Of a DNA stretch of 64,000 bases, positions 34,668 through 44,529 are shown in pieces. The stretch lies in assembly GCA_030427205.1 (NCBI GenBank), contig JAUHXC010000028.1, positions 1 to 64,000 on the forward strand. The letters run 5' to 3'. This DNA comes from a bacterium. Lineage in GTDB: Bacteria > Myxococcota_A > Bradymonadia > UBA7976 > UBA1532. The position numbers and the translations under genes are program-made. Each line of letters starts with the position of its first letter. Positions within the stretch are counted from its first letter, which is position 1. The notes under the pieces are model-generated. The model worked only from the letters and a program-made list of their open reading frames with translations. It was not told where the DNA came from and ran no database searches.

Positions 34668-36017
34668 CTATTCAGTGATGTGGATCGCGGTGATCGGGGG
34701 CATGTTGGCCGCCCGGGCCGCCGGCCACAGGGCCGACAGGCCGCACATGACGGTGAACCCGACGATCACCCCGAGCACTTCCGCCGGCTCGACCACCAGG
34801 TGCAGCCGATCGTTCATCAAGATGGCCTGCACCGCCTGGGACGGGATGGGGATCGCCAGCGCGTCGACCCCCACGGCGAGCAATGCGCCGCCCACCGCGC
34901 CGATCAGCGTGCCGAAGAGCCCGAGCATCAGCGCCTCGGTGAGGAACATCGCCAAGACCCGGCCGCGGCTCATGCCGATGGCCCGCAGGGTGCCGATCTC
35001 GGTGGTGCGCTCGCGCACGGCGATCCACAGCGCGTTCATGATGCCCACCGCGATGATGATCGTCAGGATGGTGATGAGCAGCGCGCTGACCGAGTCGATG
35101 GCGGTGATGACCCAGACGAGGAACGAGACCTCGTCGGTCCAGGTGGTGATGTCGATCTTCTGCCCGGTCCACTCCTGGCCCGAGATGGTCTGGAACTTCG
35201 CGAAGAACGGCCGCGGGTCGTGCTCCATGACGTCGAAGCCGGCCTCGGCATACGCCGTGCGCAGCTGCTCCATGACCTGCGGGGCGCGCTCGATGTCGTC
35301 GAGGTAGAGCATCACCGCGCCGGTGGTATCGTCGTCGAGCCCGTAGAGCTGCAGGATGGTCTGCTTGGGCAGGAAGATCGACCAGTTGCTCATCAGGCCC
35401 AGGTCGTCCATCACCGCCACGATCCGCACGTCGACGGTGTTCGACTGCCCGCGCAGGGTCTCGGTGCGGATCGTCAGCGCGTCGCCCACCCGCACCCCGA
35501 GCCGCCTGGCCTGGGTCACGAAGAGCATCGCGGTGTCGGCCTCGGCCAGGTCGCGCATGTCGCCCTCGCGGGCGTCGGGATCGAGCCCGTCGAGGTCTTC
35601 GACGTAGTCCCCCAGCCGCGCCGGGCGCAGGGTCTGGAGCAGCCGCTGCTCCTGCTCGACCGAGACCCCGTAGAGCGCGGCCCAGATCGAGCCGGCGTCG
35701 CTGACCACCCGCGACCAGCCGCGGTGGCGGTCGATGACCGTCGCCAGCCCCGCGACGGCCTCCTGCGCCACCGCTTTGACCTTGCCGGTCTCGGTGATCA
35801 TTGGGAAGCCCTCGTCGGGCGTGGCCTTGTAGAAGCCGGCGACGTTGACGTGACCCGCCGCGAGGCTGGTCGCGCCCTTGATCATGCTGTCGTTGACCCC
35901 GTCGGAGAGGCTCATCAACAGCACCAGCAGGCCGGTGACCATCGCCAGGGCCAGCCCCAGCAGCGTGGTGCGCCGCCCGCCTTGCCTCAAGTTCCGCCAC
36001 GCCATGAGCGCAAACAT
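34668..36017 (-). CDS. MacB/LolE-type ABC transporter permease
   Basis: A 449-residue integral membrane protein. An N-terminal transmembrane helix (TLLGLALAMVTGLLVLLMSL) is followed by a periplasmic domain of about 200 residues, then three C-terminal helices (LLITILTIIIAVGIMNALWI, ALMLGLFGTLIGAVGGALLA, LGVIVGFTVMCGLSAL), with the coupling helix RERTTEIGTLRAIGMSRG. This is the MacB/LolCE arrangement (type VII ABC exporter, mechanotransmission). The chosen ATG is at 36017; an ATG at 36005 would also fit. It works with the ATPase at 38555 and the other permease at 36178. A 160-base spacer without a gene lies before it. Confidence 0.93.
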   Translation of the reverse strand: MFALMAWRNLRQGGRRTTLLGLALAMVTGLLVLLMSLSDGVNDSMIKGATSLAAGHVNVAGFYKATPDEGFPMITETGKVKAVAQEAVAGLATVIDRHRGWSRVVSDAGSIWAALYGVSVEQEQRLLQTLRPARLGDYVEDLDGLDPDAREGDMRDLAEADTAMLFVTQARRLGVRVGDALTIRTETLRGQSNTVDVRIVAVMDDLGLMSNWSIFLPKQTILQLYGLDDDTTGAVMLYLDDIERAPQVMEQLRTAYAEAGFDVMEHDPRPFFAKFQTISGQEWTGQKIDITTWTDEVSFLVWVITAIDSVSALLITILTIIIAVGIMNALWIAVRERTTEIGTLRAIGMSRGRVLAMFLTEALMLGLFGTLIGAVGGALLAVGVDALAIPIPSQAVQAILMNDRLHLVVEPAEVLGVIVGFTVMCGLSALWPAARAANMPPITAIHITE

Positions 36018-36177
36018 TAGATGCCCCCACCGACCCTCGGCACCCGATGCGCCGGCTGCGGACGCCGATGCCGGCGTTGCTCCTCCTCGACGCACCTCCA
36101 GTGCGCCATCGTCGTCGCGCCTTGGCCTCGACGGCCCGCATCTCGGCGCCTCGGGCACCTCGGCTTCGGTGGGTGCA

Positions 36178-38289
36178 TCAGTCGGCCCCCCGCATGGCTT
36201 CGATGGGCTCGACCCGGGTCGCCATCCGGGCCGGGTACCAGGTCGAGACGAGGCTGACGATCAAGATGATGATCACCCCCAAGCCCAGGTGCTCGGCGCC
36301 CACCGTGGGGAAGAGCCGATTGCCCGAGAAGATGAAGACCATGATCTCGTTCTGCGCCGGGATGCCCACGTTGCCCAGCCAGATCACGATGCCGGCCCCG
36401 GCCAGGGCCCCCAATCCGCCGGCGATGAGCCCCAGGACCAGCGTCTCGAGCAGGAACATCGCCATCACGAAGCCGCGCTGCGCGCCGATGGCCCGCAAGG
36501 TGCCGATCTCGCGCACCCGCTCCATCGTCGCCATCAGCATCGAGTTGTTGATGATGACCAGGGCCACCGCGAAGATGATGAAGATGGCGATGTAGAGGAT
36601 GACCCGAACCACCAGGGCCAGCTGGCCCAGCACGCCCGACGCCTCCTGCCAATCGACCACTTTGAGCTTCAGGCCCGCCGCCTCGGCCGCCGCCGCGATG
36701 GCCGCCTTGCTCTCGGCGATGCGGTCGCCGTCTTCGAGCATGATCGCCGCGTTGAGCACCAGCCCCTTGCGGTTCATCTCGGCGTCGAACTCTTCGCTCA
36801 CCGCCATGGTGCGCTTCTCGCGCTTGAGGTCGGCCTCGGCCACCGCGTCGAAGTCGTCGTCGGCGCCGATGTCGATCTCGACGCTGTCGCCGCCGCCGAA
36901 GAGCGCGTCCTCGGCGTTGTCCCGGCCGACGAACTCGACGCCCACCTCGTCGCGGATGGCCTCCAGCTCGGCGCGGTCGGTGGCGGTCATCTGGCCGTAC
37001 AGCTCGCGGAAGGTCATCAGGTCGAGCAGGTTGGCCGCGCCGGTCAGCTCGGAGCGCTCGAGGCCTTCGAAGACGAAGGTGCCCCAGACCCGCACGTTGA
37101 CCGCCTTGAGCGCGTTGTTGCGGGTCCACGCGCGGATGGTGACCACGTCGCCCACGCTGAACGGATAGACGTCCACCAGCGGCGCGACCTGCTCGTAGAA
37201 GAAGGCGTGGCGCGCGATGGCGTTGTCGTCGTCCACCGTCAGGAAGAGCTCGAGCAGGACGCCCAGATCGAGCGCTTCGCCGTTGCGCTCGGTCTCGACC
37301 CCCAGCAGCGTCGCCAGCTTCAGGGCCAGCGCCTCGGCGTCGTCGGGATCGAGCATCAGCTCGATGGCCCCGCCCTGGGTCTTGAGCCGGCGCGCCTTGG
37401 CCGCCAGCTCGGCGGTGCCTTCGATGGGGATGCTGGCCTCGCGGGCCTCGGCCAGATCGTCGAGCAGCCGGGCCGCCGCGATCTTGAGCACCCGGTCGGC
37501 GTACTTCTGGTTGATCAGGATGCCCCGCCGCCCATCGGGCACCATCTCGCCACGGACCACCTTCAACCGGTCGAAGTGCTCGGCGAAGCGGCCCAGATCG
37601 GTGCCCACGTAGCGGATGAACATCACCCGCCCCTCGCCGGCCAGCGGCGCGACCCGGGTATCGAGGAACTCCAGCACCGACAGCGGCTCGCTGTCGAAGG
37701 TGGCCCACAGCGCGTCGCTCGCGGCGCGCTCGGCGCGGGCCAGCTTCTCCTTCAGCTCGGCGGCGCTGTCTTCGCCGGCGATGACCAGCTGATTGCGCAG
37801 GTCGGCGTCGAGCAGGCCCACCAGCCGCTTCACCTTGGGGACCAACGCCCGCGCGTCGGCCACCTGCCCGGCGCGCACCATCTCGCGCATGCGGCCCAGG
37901 GTGCGCTCCAGGTCCGACCCGCGGGTCATGTAGGCGGTGTTGATGCCCATCGGCACCACCGCCTCGACGTTGTCGACCTTCGAGATGACCTCGTCGATCA
38001 CCGCGAAGTCGTCGATGCGCCCCCAGTCGGCCCCGCCCATGGTCATATCGCCGAAGATGGCCAGCTCGTCCTTGCCGTCGGCGCTGTAGACCTGCAGGTG
38101 CCCGGAGAGCGAGTGCACCACCGAGCGCTCGATGGCCCCTTCGATGGAGTCGAGCAGCGCGGTGCCGAGCACGAAGAGCATCGTGCCGAAGCCGATCAAC
38201 GAGCCGACGATGAGGCTCTTGACCTTGTGGGCCCACAGGCTGCGCAAGGCCATGTAGACCAGCAGCTGGAGTCGGGCGAATCCGCTCAC
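36178..38289 (-). CDS. MacB/LolC-type ABC transporter permease (large)
   Basis: A 703-residue permease of the same MacB/LolCE class with an unusually large periplasmic region (about 400 residues) after the first helix (IVGSLIGFGTMLFVLGTALL). The rest has the three C-terminal helices and the coupling segment MERVREIGTLRAIGAQRG. The GTG start at 38289 overlaps the stop of the ATPase remnant (GTGA). It forms a heteromeric exporter with the 449-residue permease and the ATPase. The larger soluble part may bind the periplasmic carrier; that is inferred. Confidence 0.92.
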   Translation of the reverse strand: MSGFARLQLLVYMALRSLWAHKVKSLIVGSLIGFGTMLFVLGTALLDSIEGAIERSVVHSLSGHLQVYSADGKDELAIFGDMTMGGADWGRIDDFAVIDEVISKVDNVEAVVPMGINTAYMTRGSDLERTLGRMREMVRAGQVADARALVPKVKRLVGLLDADLRNQLVIAGEDSAAELKEKLARAERAASDALWATFDSEPLSVLEFLDTRVAPLAGEGRVMFIRYVGTDLGRFAEHFDRLKVVRGEMVPDGRRGILINQKYADRVLKIAAARLLDDLAEAREASIPIEGTAELAAKARRLKTQGGAIELMLDPDDAEALALKLATLLGVETERNGEALDLGVLLELFLTVDDDNAIARHAFFYEQVAPLVDVYPFSVGDVVTIRAWTRNNALKAVNVRVWGTFVFEGLERSELTGAANLLDLMTFRELYGQMTATDRAELEAIRDEVGVEFVGRDNAEDALFGGGDSVEIDIGADDDFDAVAEADLKREKRTMAVSEEFDAEMNRKGLVLNAAIMLEDGDRIAESKAAIAAAAEAAGLKLKVVDWQEASGVLGQLALVVRVILYIAIFIIFAVALVIINNSMLMATMERVREIGTLRAIGAQRGFVMAMFLLETLVLGLIAGGLGALAGAGIVIWLGNVGIPAQNEIMVFIFSGNRLFPTVGAEHLGLGVIIILIVSLVSTWYPARMATRVEPIEAMRGAD

Positions 38290-38390
38290 GCCGCGGCCTC
38301 GGTGGCCTCGTCGGACGCGATCTTGCCGTCGACCAGCGTGATCAGCCGCCGCGCATGGGCCATCACAGTGTTGTCGAGTGCCGTGCTCAT
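38286..38390 (-). pseudogene. Remnant of a duplicated ABC ATPase gene (C-terminal end)
   Basis: The last about 26 codons (VMAHARRLITLVDGKIASDE followed by ATEAAA) are nearly identical to the end of the intact ATPase gene at 38555 (VMAHARRLVTLVDGKISSDE followed by ATEAAA). No Walker A, signature or Walker B is present upstream, and 38391-38554 is unlike the ATPase. A duplication followed by deletion is the simplest reading. The short frame can still be translated (ATG at 38390, 34 codons), and its stop is coupled to the permease GTG, so it may survive only to keep translation coupling. Confidence 0.75.
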
Positions 38391-38554
38391 CCGGCCGCCC
38401 TCCGGGCGGGATCTCCGCCACGTCGTCGGCCGGAGGCCTCCTCCTCGCTTCGACCCGTGCGGGCCAGCCCGCACGGCCTCCTTCCGCTCGGCGGCTCGCT
38501 CTCGCTCGCGTGTTCCGGCGGCGAGGCCGCCTCCACGGTGATGGCTCGACTCGA

Positions 38555-39256
38555 TCATGCGGCAGCCTCCGTCGCCTCGTCGGAGGAGATCTTGCCGTCG
38601 ACCAGCGTGACAAGCCGCCGCGCGTGCGCCATCACCCGACTGTCATGGGTCGAGAAGATGAACGTCGTCTCCTGATCGCGGTTGAGCCGCTCCATCAGGT
38701 CGAGGATCTGCTCGCCCGTCGCCGAGTCGAGGTTGGCGGTGGGCTCGTCGGCCAGCACGATGTTCGGCCCCGTCACCAGGGCCCGGGCGATGGCCACCCG
38801 CTGGCGCTGACCGCCCGACAGCTCGTTGGGCCGCTGGCCGAGCTGCTCGGTCAGGCCCACCTGATCGACGATCTCGCGCACCCGCCGATCGCGCTCGCCG
38901 CGGGTCAGGCCGCCCTTGAGCAGCAGCGGCAGCTCGACGTTCTGGGCCAGATCGAGCACCGGCACCAGGTTGAAGGTCTGGAAGATGAAGCCCAGCTTGT
39001 GCAGCCGCAGCTTCGTCAGCGCCGACTCGGCCAGCTCGCTGGTCGACTGACCGTCGATGCGCACCGTGCCCCGGGTCGGGGTATCGACGCAGCCCACCTG
39101 GTTGAGCAAGGTCGTCTTGCCCGAGCCCGACGGACCGGCGATGGCCACGAACTCACCCCGCCCGATCTGCAACGAGACCCCGCGCAGCGCGCGCACGGTC
39201 ACCTTGCCCAGGGGGAACTCCTTGACCACGTCCATCAGCTCGACGATCGGCTTCAT
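38555..39256 (-). CDS. LolD/MacB-type ABC transporter ATPase
   Basis: A 233-residue ATPase: Walker A AGPSGSGKTTLLN, Q-loop FIFQTFNLVPVL, signature LSGGQRQRVAIARAL, Walker B NIVLADEPTANLD and the H-loop in STHDSRVM. It heads a minus-strand operon with two MacB/LolCE permeases, a LolA-like protein and an outer-membrane barrel, so it powers export of a lipid or lipoprotein-type cargo from the inner membrane. The ATG at 39256 is preceded by a promoterless-looking gap shared with the divergent Gly-Glu-repeat gene. No lolC/E-like third ATPase is needed; the only extra is the remnant at 38286. Confidence 0.95.
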   Translation of the reverse strand: MKPIVELMDVVKEFPLGKVTVRALRGVSLQIGRGEFVAIAGPSGSGKTTLLNQVGCVDTPTRGTVRIDGQSTSELAESALTKLRLHKLGFIFQTFNLVPVLDLAQNVELPLLLKGGLTRGERDRRVREIVDQVGLTEQLGQRPNELSGGQRQRVAIARALVTGPNIVLADEPTANLDSATGEQILDLMERLNRDQETTFIFSTHDSRVMAHARRLVTLVDGKISSDEATEAAA

Positions 39257-39418
39257 CAGCGGCTCCCGGCAGTCGGCGGACCCTACGCCGGGGGTTGGCC
39301 CCGGTCAATGGCCGCCGTCGGTGACGCCGAGTCCGATGCTGCACCGCGTCAGCGGTTGCGCGCGGCCGCCCGCGGTTCACGCTTCGCAATATGTCGCCGC
39401 GTCAGCCGGCGCCGTATT

Positions 39419-39506
39419 GGTGCGCCGCACAATGCCGCTGGCTCGTTGACCGCAAAGCGGATGAATTAGAGCTTGACGCGACCTATGGTGCACCGCACAA
39501 TTCCGC
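39419..39506 (+). repeat. Direct repeat in the divergent promoter gap
   Basis: Two 20-base copies (39419-39438 and 39487-39506) match at 18 of 20 positions, starting GGTGC and containing CCGCACAAT. They lie 68 bases apart. The second copy holds the -10 part of a promoter candidate. They may be binding sites for one regulator. Confidence 0.4.
39473..39501 (+). promoter_or_regulatory. Sigma-70-type promoter candidate
   Basis: TTGACG (39473-39478), a 17-base spacer, then CACAAT (39496-39501) fits the sigma-70 pattern at 5 of 6 and 4 of 6 positions. Start of transcription would be near 39508, 45 bases before the ATG of the Gly-Glu-repeat lipoprotein gene. Confidence 0.4.
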
Positions 39507-39552
39507 GAACCCGGGGTGATGGAGACCCCGCTACATGCGCACGGGGGAGATG

Positions 39553-40284
<732 letters not shown>

Positions 40285-40289
40285 CGGAC

Positions 40290-41990
40290 ATGACCTCGCC
40301 CGTCGCGCCGTTCCGCTGGGCGGGGTCACTCGCCCTCATCGCCCTGCTCGCCGCGCCGGCCTTCGCCGGCCCGCCGTCCCCGCCCGGGGTCTACGTGCCC
40401 GGCGGCGAGCACCTGCCCGAGCACACCGACGAGACCGCGCGCGAGGGCGAGCCCGAAGCGCCCGAGCTCAGCCTGCTCAACTACTTCTTCACCCGGGCGA
40501 CGGTCACCAACATGGTCGCCGATCCCGCCGGCCTGCGCGGCGTCTCGCTGGGGCCCATCGGGCTCAACGCGGGCAGCTTCGTCGGCGTCGGTGACGACTC
40601 GACGGCGGCCTACGTCGAGCAGCGCTGGATCCCGGTGATCACCTACGCGCCGGCCTTCGCCGACAACGTCGCCACCTTCCGGGCGCAGTTCGAGGTCGAC
40701 TACACCTGGGGCATCGCCTCGAATACGGTGCAGAACAACCAGGGCGGCGGCATCAACGCCGACCAGGTCAACATCCAGACCAAGAACGTCAACGTCTCGC
40801 TGACCCCGTTCCGCAGCCCGTCGAAGCTGGCGATCATCGTCGGCACCCAGTCGATCTACGACAGCATGTACGACCCGACGGTGACCTCGGTCTTCGACAT
40901 CGTGCGCACCGGCTACAAGCTGACCTTCTTCGGCACCGAAGGCACCGGCATCTCGCTCTACAGCCGCTACGACGCGCACCGCTGGAAGCTCTCGTGGATG
41001 CCATTGGGCGCCAGCCAGCCCAACAAGGCGCTGGAGAACGACCCCAACTTCGAGTGGCTGTGGATGGGCACGGCGGACTATGCCTTCACGCTGACGCCGG
41101 GCACCGAGATCGGGCTGTCGTACTGGCACCTGAGCGACGAGACCCAGGGCGAAGCGTTCGCCTTCCAGGGCCTCATCCGCAACGGACCCAGCTCGATCCA
41201 GCTATGGCCGTTCACCGGCATACGCCCGTTCCCGATGGACAAAGCCACCGGCGACGTGCACTACATCGGCGCCAACTTCCACCACAACATCAAGTTCAAC
41301 CGGGGCCCGCTCGCCGCCTCGGGCTTCGTGATGTACAACACCGGCCGCTTCGAGTCGCAGCGGGAAGACATCGCCGAAGGCAAGCAGGCCGCCGTCGACA
41401 TCGGCGGGCTCGCCGCCGACCTCGAGCTGGCCTACAACTGGGGCTATACCCGCGACGATGTCATCACCCTGCATGGCATCTACACCACCGGCGACGACGA
41501 CCCGCTCGACGACAGCTACGACAGCGTGCTGACGCTGAACTACTACGGGCTGCCCGGCGCGGTCTTCTTCGACCACAAGACCCTGCTGCTCTTCCCCTTC
41601 ATCAGCACCATCGGCAACTACACCGGCGCGGTGACCGACATCAGCAACCAGGGCCACGGGCTGACGGCGGCCATCGCCACCGCCGCGTGGGACATCATCC
41701 CCCACACCCTCAACCTCAAGGTCGGCACCGCCTTCGGCCGGGCCAGCGTCGACCCGCCCGAAGAGAGCGACGTGCGGCGCACCGACGAGGGCAACGAAGA
41801 CATCGTGCGCGACCCGGGCCAGAACATCGGGCTCGAGCTCAACGCCGAGCTGAAGTGGCATCTGCGCTACCTGATGACCGTCGGCCTGCACGTGGGCTGG
41901 ATGAAGCGGCTGGACTACTACGACGACCACCCGCGGGTCACCGCCGACCCGTGGGCCGCCTTTACGACCTTTACGTGGTATGCGTTCTGA
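40290..41990 (+). CDS. Outer-membrane beta-barrel protein
   Basis: A 566-residue exported protein with a signal peptide (ending APAFA). The body shows many amphipathic strands with aromatic girdles (TFRAQFEVDYTWGI, GISLYSRYDAHRWKLSW, EIGLSYWHLSDE, ELAYNWGYTRDDVITL, VGLHVGWMKRL) and ends with a C-terminal aromatic (TFTWYAF), the Bam-recognised signal. A central NQGGGINADQVNIQT loop may face outward. The ATG at 40290 lies 5 bases after the previous stop, with CAGGAG upstream, so it is in one operon with the Gly-Glu lipoprotein. The channel substrate is unknown. Confidence 0.78.
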   Translation: MTSPVAPFRWAGSLALIALLAAPAFAGPPSPPGVYVPGGEHLPEHTDETAREGEPEAPELSLLNYFFTRATVTNMVADPAGLRGVSLGPIGLNAGSFVGVGDDSTAAYVEQRWIPVITYAPAFADNVATFRAQFEVDYTWGIASNTVQNNQGGGINADQVNIQTKNVNVSLTPFRSPSKLAIIVGTQSIYDSMYDPTVTSVFDIVRTGYKLTFFGTEGTGISLYSRYDAHRWKLSWMPLGASQPNKALENDPNFEWLWMGTADYAFTLTPGTEIGLSYWHLSDETQGEAFAFQGLIRNGPSSIQLWPFTGIRPFPMDKATGDVHYIGANFHHNIKFNRGPLAASGFVMYNTGRFESQREDIAEGKQAAVDIGGLAADLELAYNWGYTRDDVITLHGIYTTGDDDPLDDSYDSVLTLNYYGLPGAVFFDHKTLLLFPFISTIGNYTGAVTDISNQGHGLTAAIATAAWDIIPHTLNLKVGTAFGRASVDPPEESDVRRTDEGNEDIVRDPGQNIGLELNAELKWHLRYLMTVGLHVGWMKRLDYYDDHPRVTADPWAAFTTFTWYAF

Positions 41991-42000
41991 GGAGCATGAC

Positions 42001-43074
42001 ATGATCACTCGAATCACTCTGCTGCTCATCGCGACCGTGGCCCTTAGCTGCGCGACCTACAGCGACATGCCGGGCCTCGAGTTCCGCGACTTCGAATACA
42101 GCGGCCCCGACGGCAAGGCGTGGCCCGGGCGCGACCTCGAGCTGCCCGAGATCCAGCGCACGTACCAGATGAACACCGCGCCCACGGTGCACATCGTCGA
42201 GCTCAACCCCGAGGCCGACAAGACGCTGGTCTTCGTGCACGGGCTGGGCTCGTACCTCAAGTTCTGGCGCTACAACCTCGATCACTTCGCCGCGCAGGGC
42301 TATCGGGTCATCGCGCTCGATCAGGTCGGCTATGGCAAGTCGAGCAAGCCGGCGAGCTTCCCCTACACCATGGAGGCCATGGCCGACGTGGTGAAGGCGG
42401 TCATCGACCGGCTCGACGCAAAGCGCCCGGTGGTCATCGGCCACTCGATGGGCGGCCAGACGGCGATGAGCCTCGCCATCCGCTACCCCGAGGCGATCTC
42501 GGGGCTGGTGCTCGCCGCGCCGGCCGGCTTCGAGGACTTCCCCGAGCAGGAGGAGCGCTGGTACCGCCAGGCGGTGCGCACGGTGCATATCCGGGCCAGC
42601 GACGAGGCCGCCATCTGGGGGTCGATCCGCCACGCCAACTTCTTCCGCTGGGACGACGACTACAGCTGGCTGGTCGAAGAGCGGGTGCGGGTCAAGCAGG
42701 ACCCGGCCTTCGCGCAGTATGCCTACGCCAACGTGCGCTCGATTCAGGGGCTGGCGGACAACGACTTCGTGCGCGACAACCTGAAGCACGTCGCGGCGCC
42801 GACGGTGATCATCCACGGCGACCGCGACCGCCTCATCCCCTCGCCGTTCTTTCACGGCGGCTTCACCCGGGATGTCATGCAATACGGCGCCGATCAGATC
42901 CCGAATGCCACCCTGGTGACCCTCGAGCGGTGCGGGCACACCGTGCAGATGGACTGCAGCGCAGAGTTCAACGGCGCGATGAGCGACTGGCTCGCCGCGC
43001 AGCCGCCGCCGAACGGCAAACCCACGCCCGCCCCCGCCGAAAAGGCACCCGCCGCGCCCGCCGCCGCCGAATGA
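42001..43074 (+). CDS. Alpha/beta hydrolase lipoprotein
   Basis: A 357-residue lipoprotein, lipobox ALSC (Cys17). The alpha/beta hydrolase fold has the oxyanion strand VFVHGLGSYLKFW, the nucleophile elbow GHSMGG with Ser149, the acid in HGDRDRLIPSPF and the catalytic His in LERCGHTVQMD. A Pro/Ala tail ends the chain. It should act on esters in the periplasm or on the cell surface; the substrate is unknown. The ATG at 42001 follows GAGGAG; an earlier ATG at 41980 overlaps the barrel gene. Its stop overlaps the nuclease start (ATGA). Confidence 0.9.
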   Translation: MITRITLLLIATVALSCATYSDMPGLEFRDFEYSGPDGKAWPGRDLELPEIQRTYQMNTAPTVHIVELNPEADKTLVFVHGLGSYLKFWRYNLDHFAAQGYRVIALDQVGYGKSSKPASFPYTMEAMADVVKAVIDRLDAKRPVVIGHSMGGQTAMSLAIRYPEAISGLVLAAPAGFEDFPEQEERWYRQAVRTVHIRASDEAAIWGSIRHANFFRWDDDYSWLVEERVRVKQDPAFAQYAYANVRSIQGLADNDFVRDNLKHVAAPTVIIHGDRDRLIPSPFFHGGFTRDVMQYGADQIPNATLVTLERCGHTVQMDCSAEFNGAMSDWLAAQPPPNGKPTPAPAEKAPAAPAAAE

Positions 43075-43898
43075 GAGCCGCCCTGCTGGGGCTGGCCCTC
43101 GCGCTCTACGCCCTGCCGGCCCACGCCTGGGGCCCCACCGGCCATCGGGTCGTCGCCCGCGTCGCCGAGAACCACATGACGCCCGCCGCGAAGGACGCCG
43201 CCCGGGGCCTGATCGGCCCCGCGGGGCTGGCGCCGATCGCCACCTGGGCCGACAGCATCCGCAGCGATCCGCGCTATATCGGCGGCGTCGCCGGCCGCCC
43301 CGATACCCGGCCGTGGCATTACATCAACCTCGATGGCACCGATGACTTCCCAGCGACCACAGCGAAGGCATCTGGCAATGGCACCCAGCATGGCATCCGG
43401 CATCTGATCGATGCCATCCGTCACTTCGAACGGGTGCTCGGCGACAGCCAGCGGCCCCAGGCCGATCGCGCCGAAGCCCTCAAATGGCTCGTGCACCTGT
43501 ATGGCGACCTGCACCAGCCGCTGCATGTGGGGCTCGCCCGCGACAAAGGCGGCAATACCATCGACGTGCAGTGGTTCGGCCAGCGCAGCAACCTGCATCG
43601 GGTCTGGGACAGCGGCATCATCGACCGCTCGCGGCTGAGCTTCACCGAGATCGTCGAGTTCATCGACCACCCCACCGCCGCCGAGATCAACGAGCGCCGC
43701 CGGGGCGACCTGCGGGCCTGGGCCGCCGAAGGCATCGCGCTGCGGGCGGCGGTCTACGGTCTGCCACCCGTCAGCGGCGAAGGCCCCGCCCGGCTGGGCT
43801 ATGCCTATTACGACCGGCATCAGGCCACGGTGTACGAGCGCCTGCTGACCGCCGGCCTGCGGCTCTCGGCGCGGCTGAATACGCTGCTGAAGCGTTGA
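43071..43898 (+). CDS. S1/P1-type nuclease, exported
   Basis: A 275-residue secreted enzyme. Cleavage after AHA leaves Trp20 as the new N-terminus, whose amino group and side chain are zinc ligands in this family. Further ligands can be seen: His25 (GPTGH), Asp in TWADSIR, His in WHYINLD, and the cluster LVHLYGDLHQPLHVG with DKGGNTIDVQWF. These are the three-zinc site of S1/P1 nucleases that cut single-stranded nucleic acid or 3'-nucleotides. The ATG overlaps the hydrolase stop, so it is the last gene of the surface operon. Its stop abuts that of the next gene on the other strand. Confidence 0.93.
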   Translation: MRAALLGLALALYALPAHAWGPTGHRVVARVAENHMTPAAKDAARGLIGPAGLAPIATWADSIRSDPRYIGGVAGRPDTRPWHYINLDGTDDFPATTAKASGNGTQHGIRHLIDAIRHFERVLGDSQRPQADRAEALKWLVHLYGDLHQPLHVGLARDKGGNTIDVQWFGQRSNLHRVWDSGIIDRSRLSFTEIVEFIDHPTAAEINERRRGDLRAWAAEGIALRAAVYGLPPVSGEGPARLGYAYYDRHQATVYERLLTAGLRLSARLNTLLKR

Positions 43899-44408
43899 TC
43901 AGGCGCGCCCGCGACGGCGGACGAGGCCGACGGCGAGCAGGCCGGCGAACATCCAGCCGGCGCCGTGGTGGCTCGGCAGCGCGCCGACCGTCGTCGAGCA
44001 GAGGCCACAGATCTCGTCGGGGTCGTAGGGGTCGCTGTGCTGCTGCACGACGATCTCGCCGCTCTCGTCGCCCATCGTCCAGGCGATGCGGCTCGTCGCG
44101 CGGGCCCCCTCGCGCGGATGGAACGGCTTGTCGAGATTGGCGGTGGTGGTCACGCCGGGCGCGATGGACATCGACCCGTCCCAATAGTCGATCTGGTGTT
44201 CGGCTTCGAGGTCGAGCGGGTCTTCACAGTCGTTCTGCAGGATGATCCACTCGTCGTCGTCGCGCTCCGGCGGCGACGTCGTCACGCAGGCGGGCAGGTC
44301 GTGCACGATCTCGTCGACCTCCCAGTGGAGTTCGATGATGCAGGCCGCTGCGGGGGCGGCGAGGGCGACCGTGAGGGCAAGGGCGGTCGGCAGGGCGAAG
44401 CGGGCCAT
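43899..44408 (-). CDS. MYXO-CTERM-like surface protein
   Basis: A 169-residue exported protein with a signal peptide (ending PAAA before a Cys). The body is short and acidic, with a few disulfide-type cysteines (ACVTTSP, NDCED, ICGLC). The C-terminus has a hydrophobic helix (WMFAGLLAVGLV) directly before RRRGRA, after a Cys-Gly-rich lead: the arrangement of MYXO-CTERM sorting tails, which are processed and anchored by an intramembrane (rhombosortase-type) system in myxobacteria. The start at 44408 is the MARFALP start; an upstream frame would have no signal peptide. Its stop codon abuts that of the convergent nuclease gene. Confidence 0.72.
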   Translation of the reverse strand: MARFALPTALALTVALAAPAAACIIELHWEVDEIVHDLPACVTTSPPERDDDEWIILQNDCEDPLDLEAEHQIDYWDGSMSIAPGVTTTANLDKPFHPREGARATSRIAWTMGDESGEIVVQQHSDPYDPDEICGLCSTTVGALPSHHGAGWMFAGLLAVGLVRRRGRA

Positions 44409-44529
44409 GGGCGGCTCCTCGGGCAAGCATGGGGTTCGGGCGCCGCCCGACGCCGGTGGATCGGGCGCATTCACCCGCCTGTCGAGTCCAGTCACTGCAA
44501 TGACTCATGCGCCCGCTGCGGACTTCTCC

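Noticed and set aside
38391..38554. A longer start for the ATPase remnant (up to 38558)
   Set aside because: The extra part is Arg/Gly-rich and unlike any ATPase sequence.
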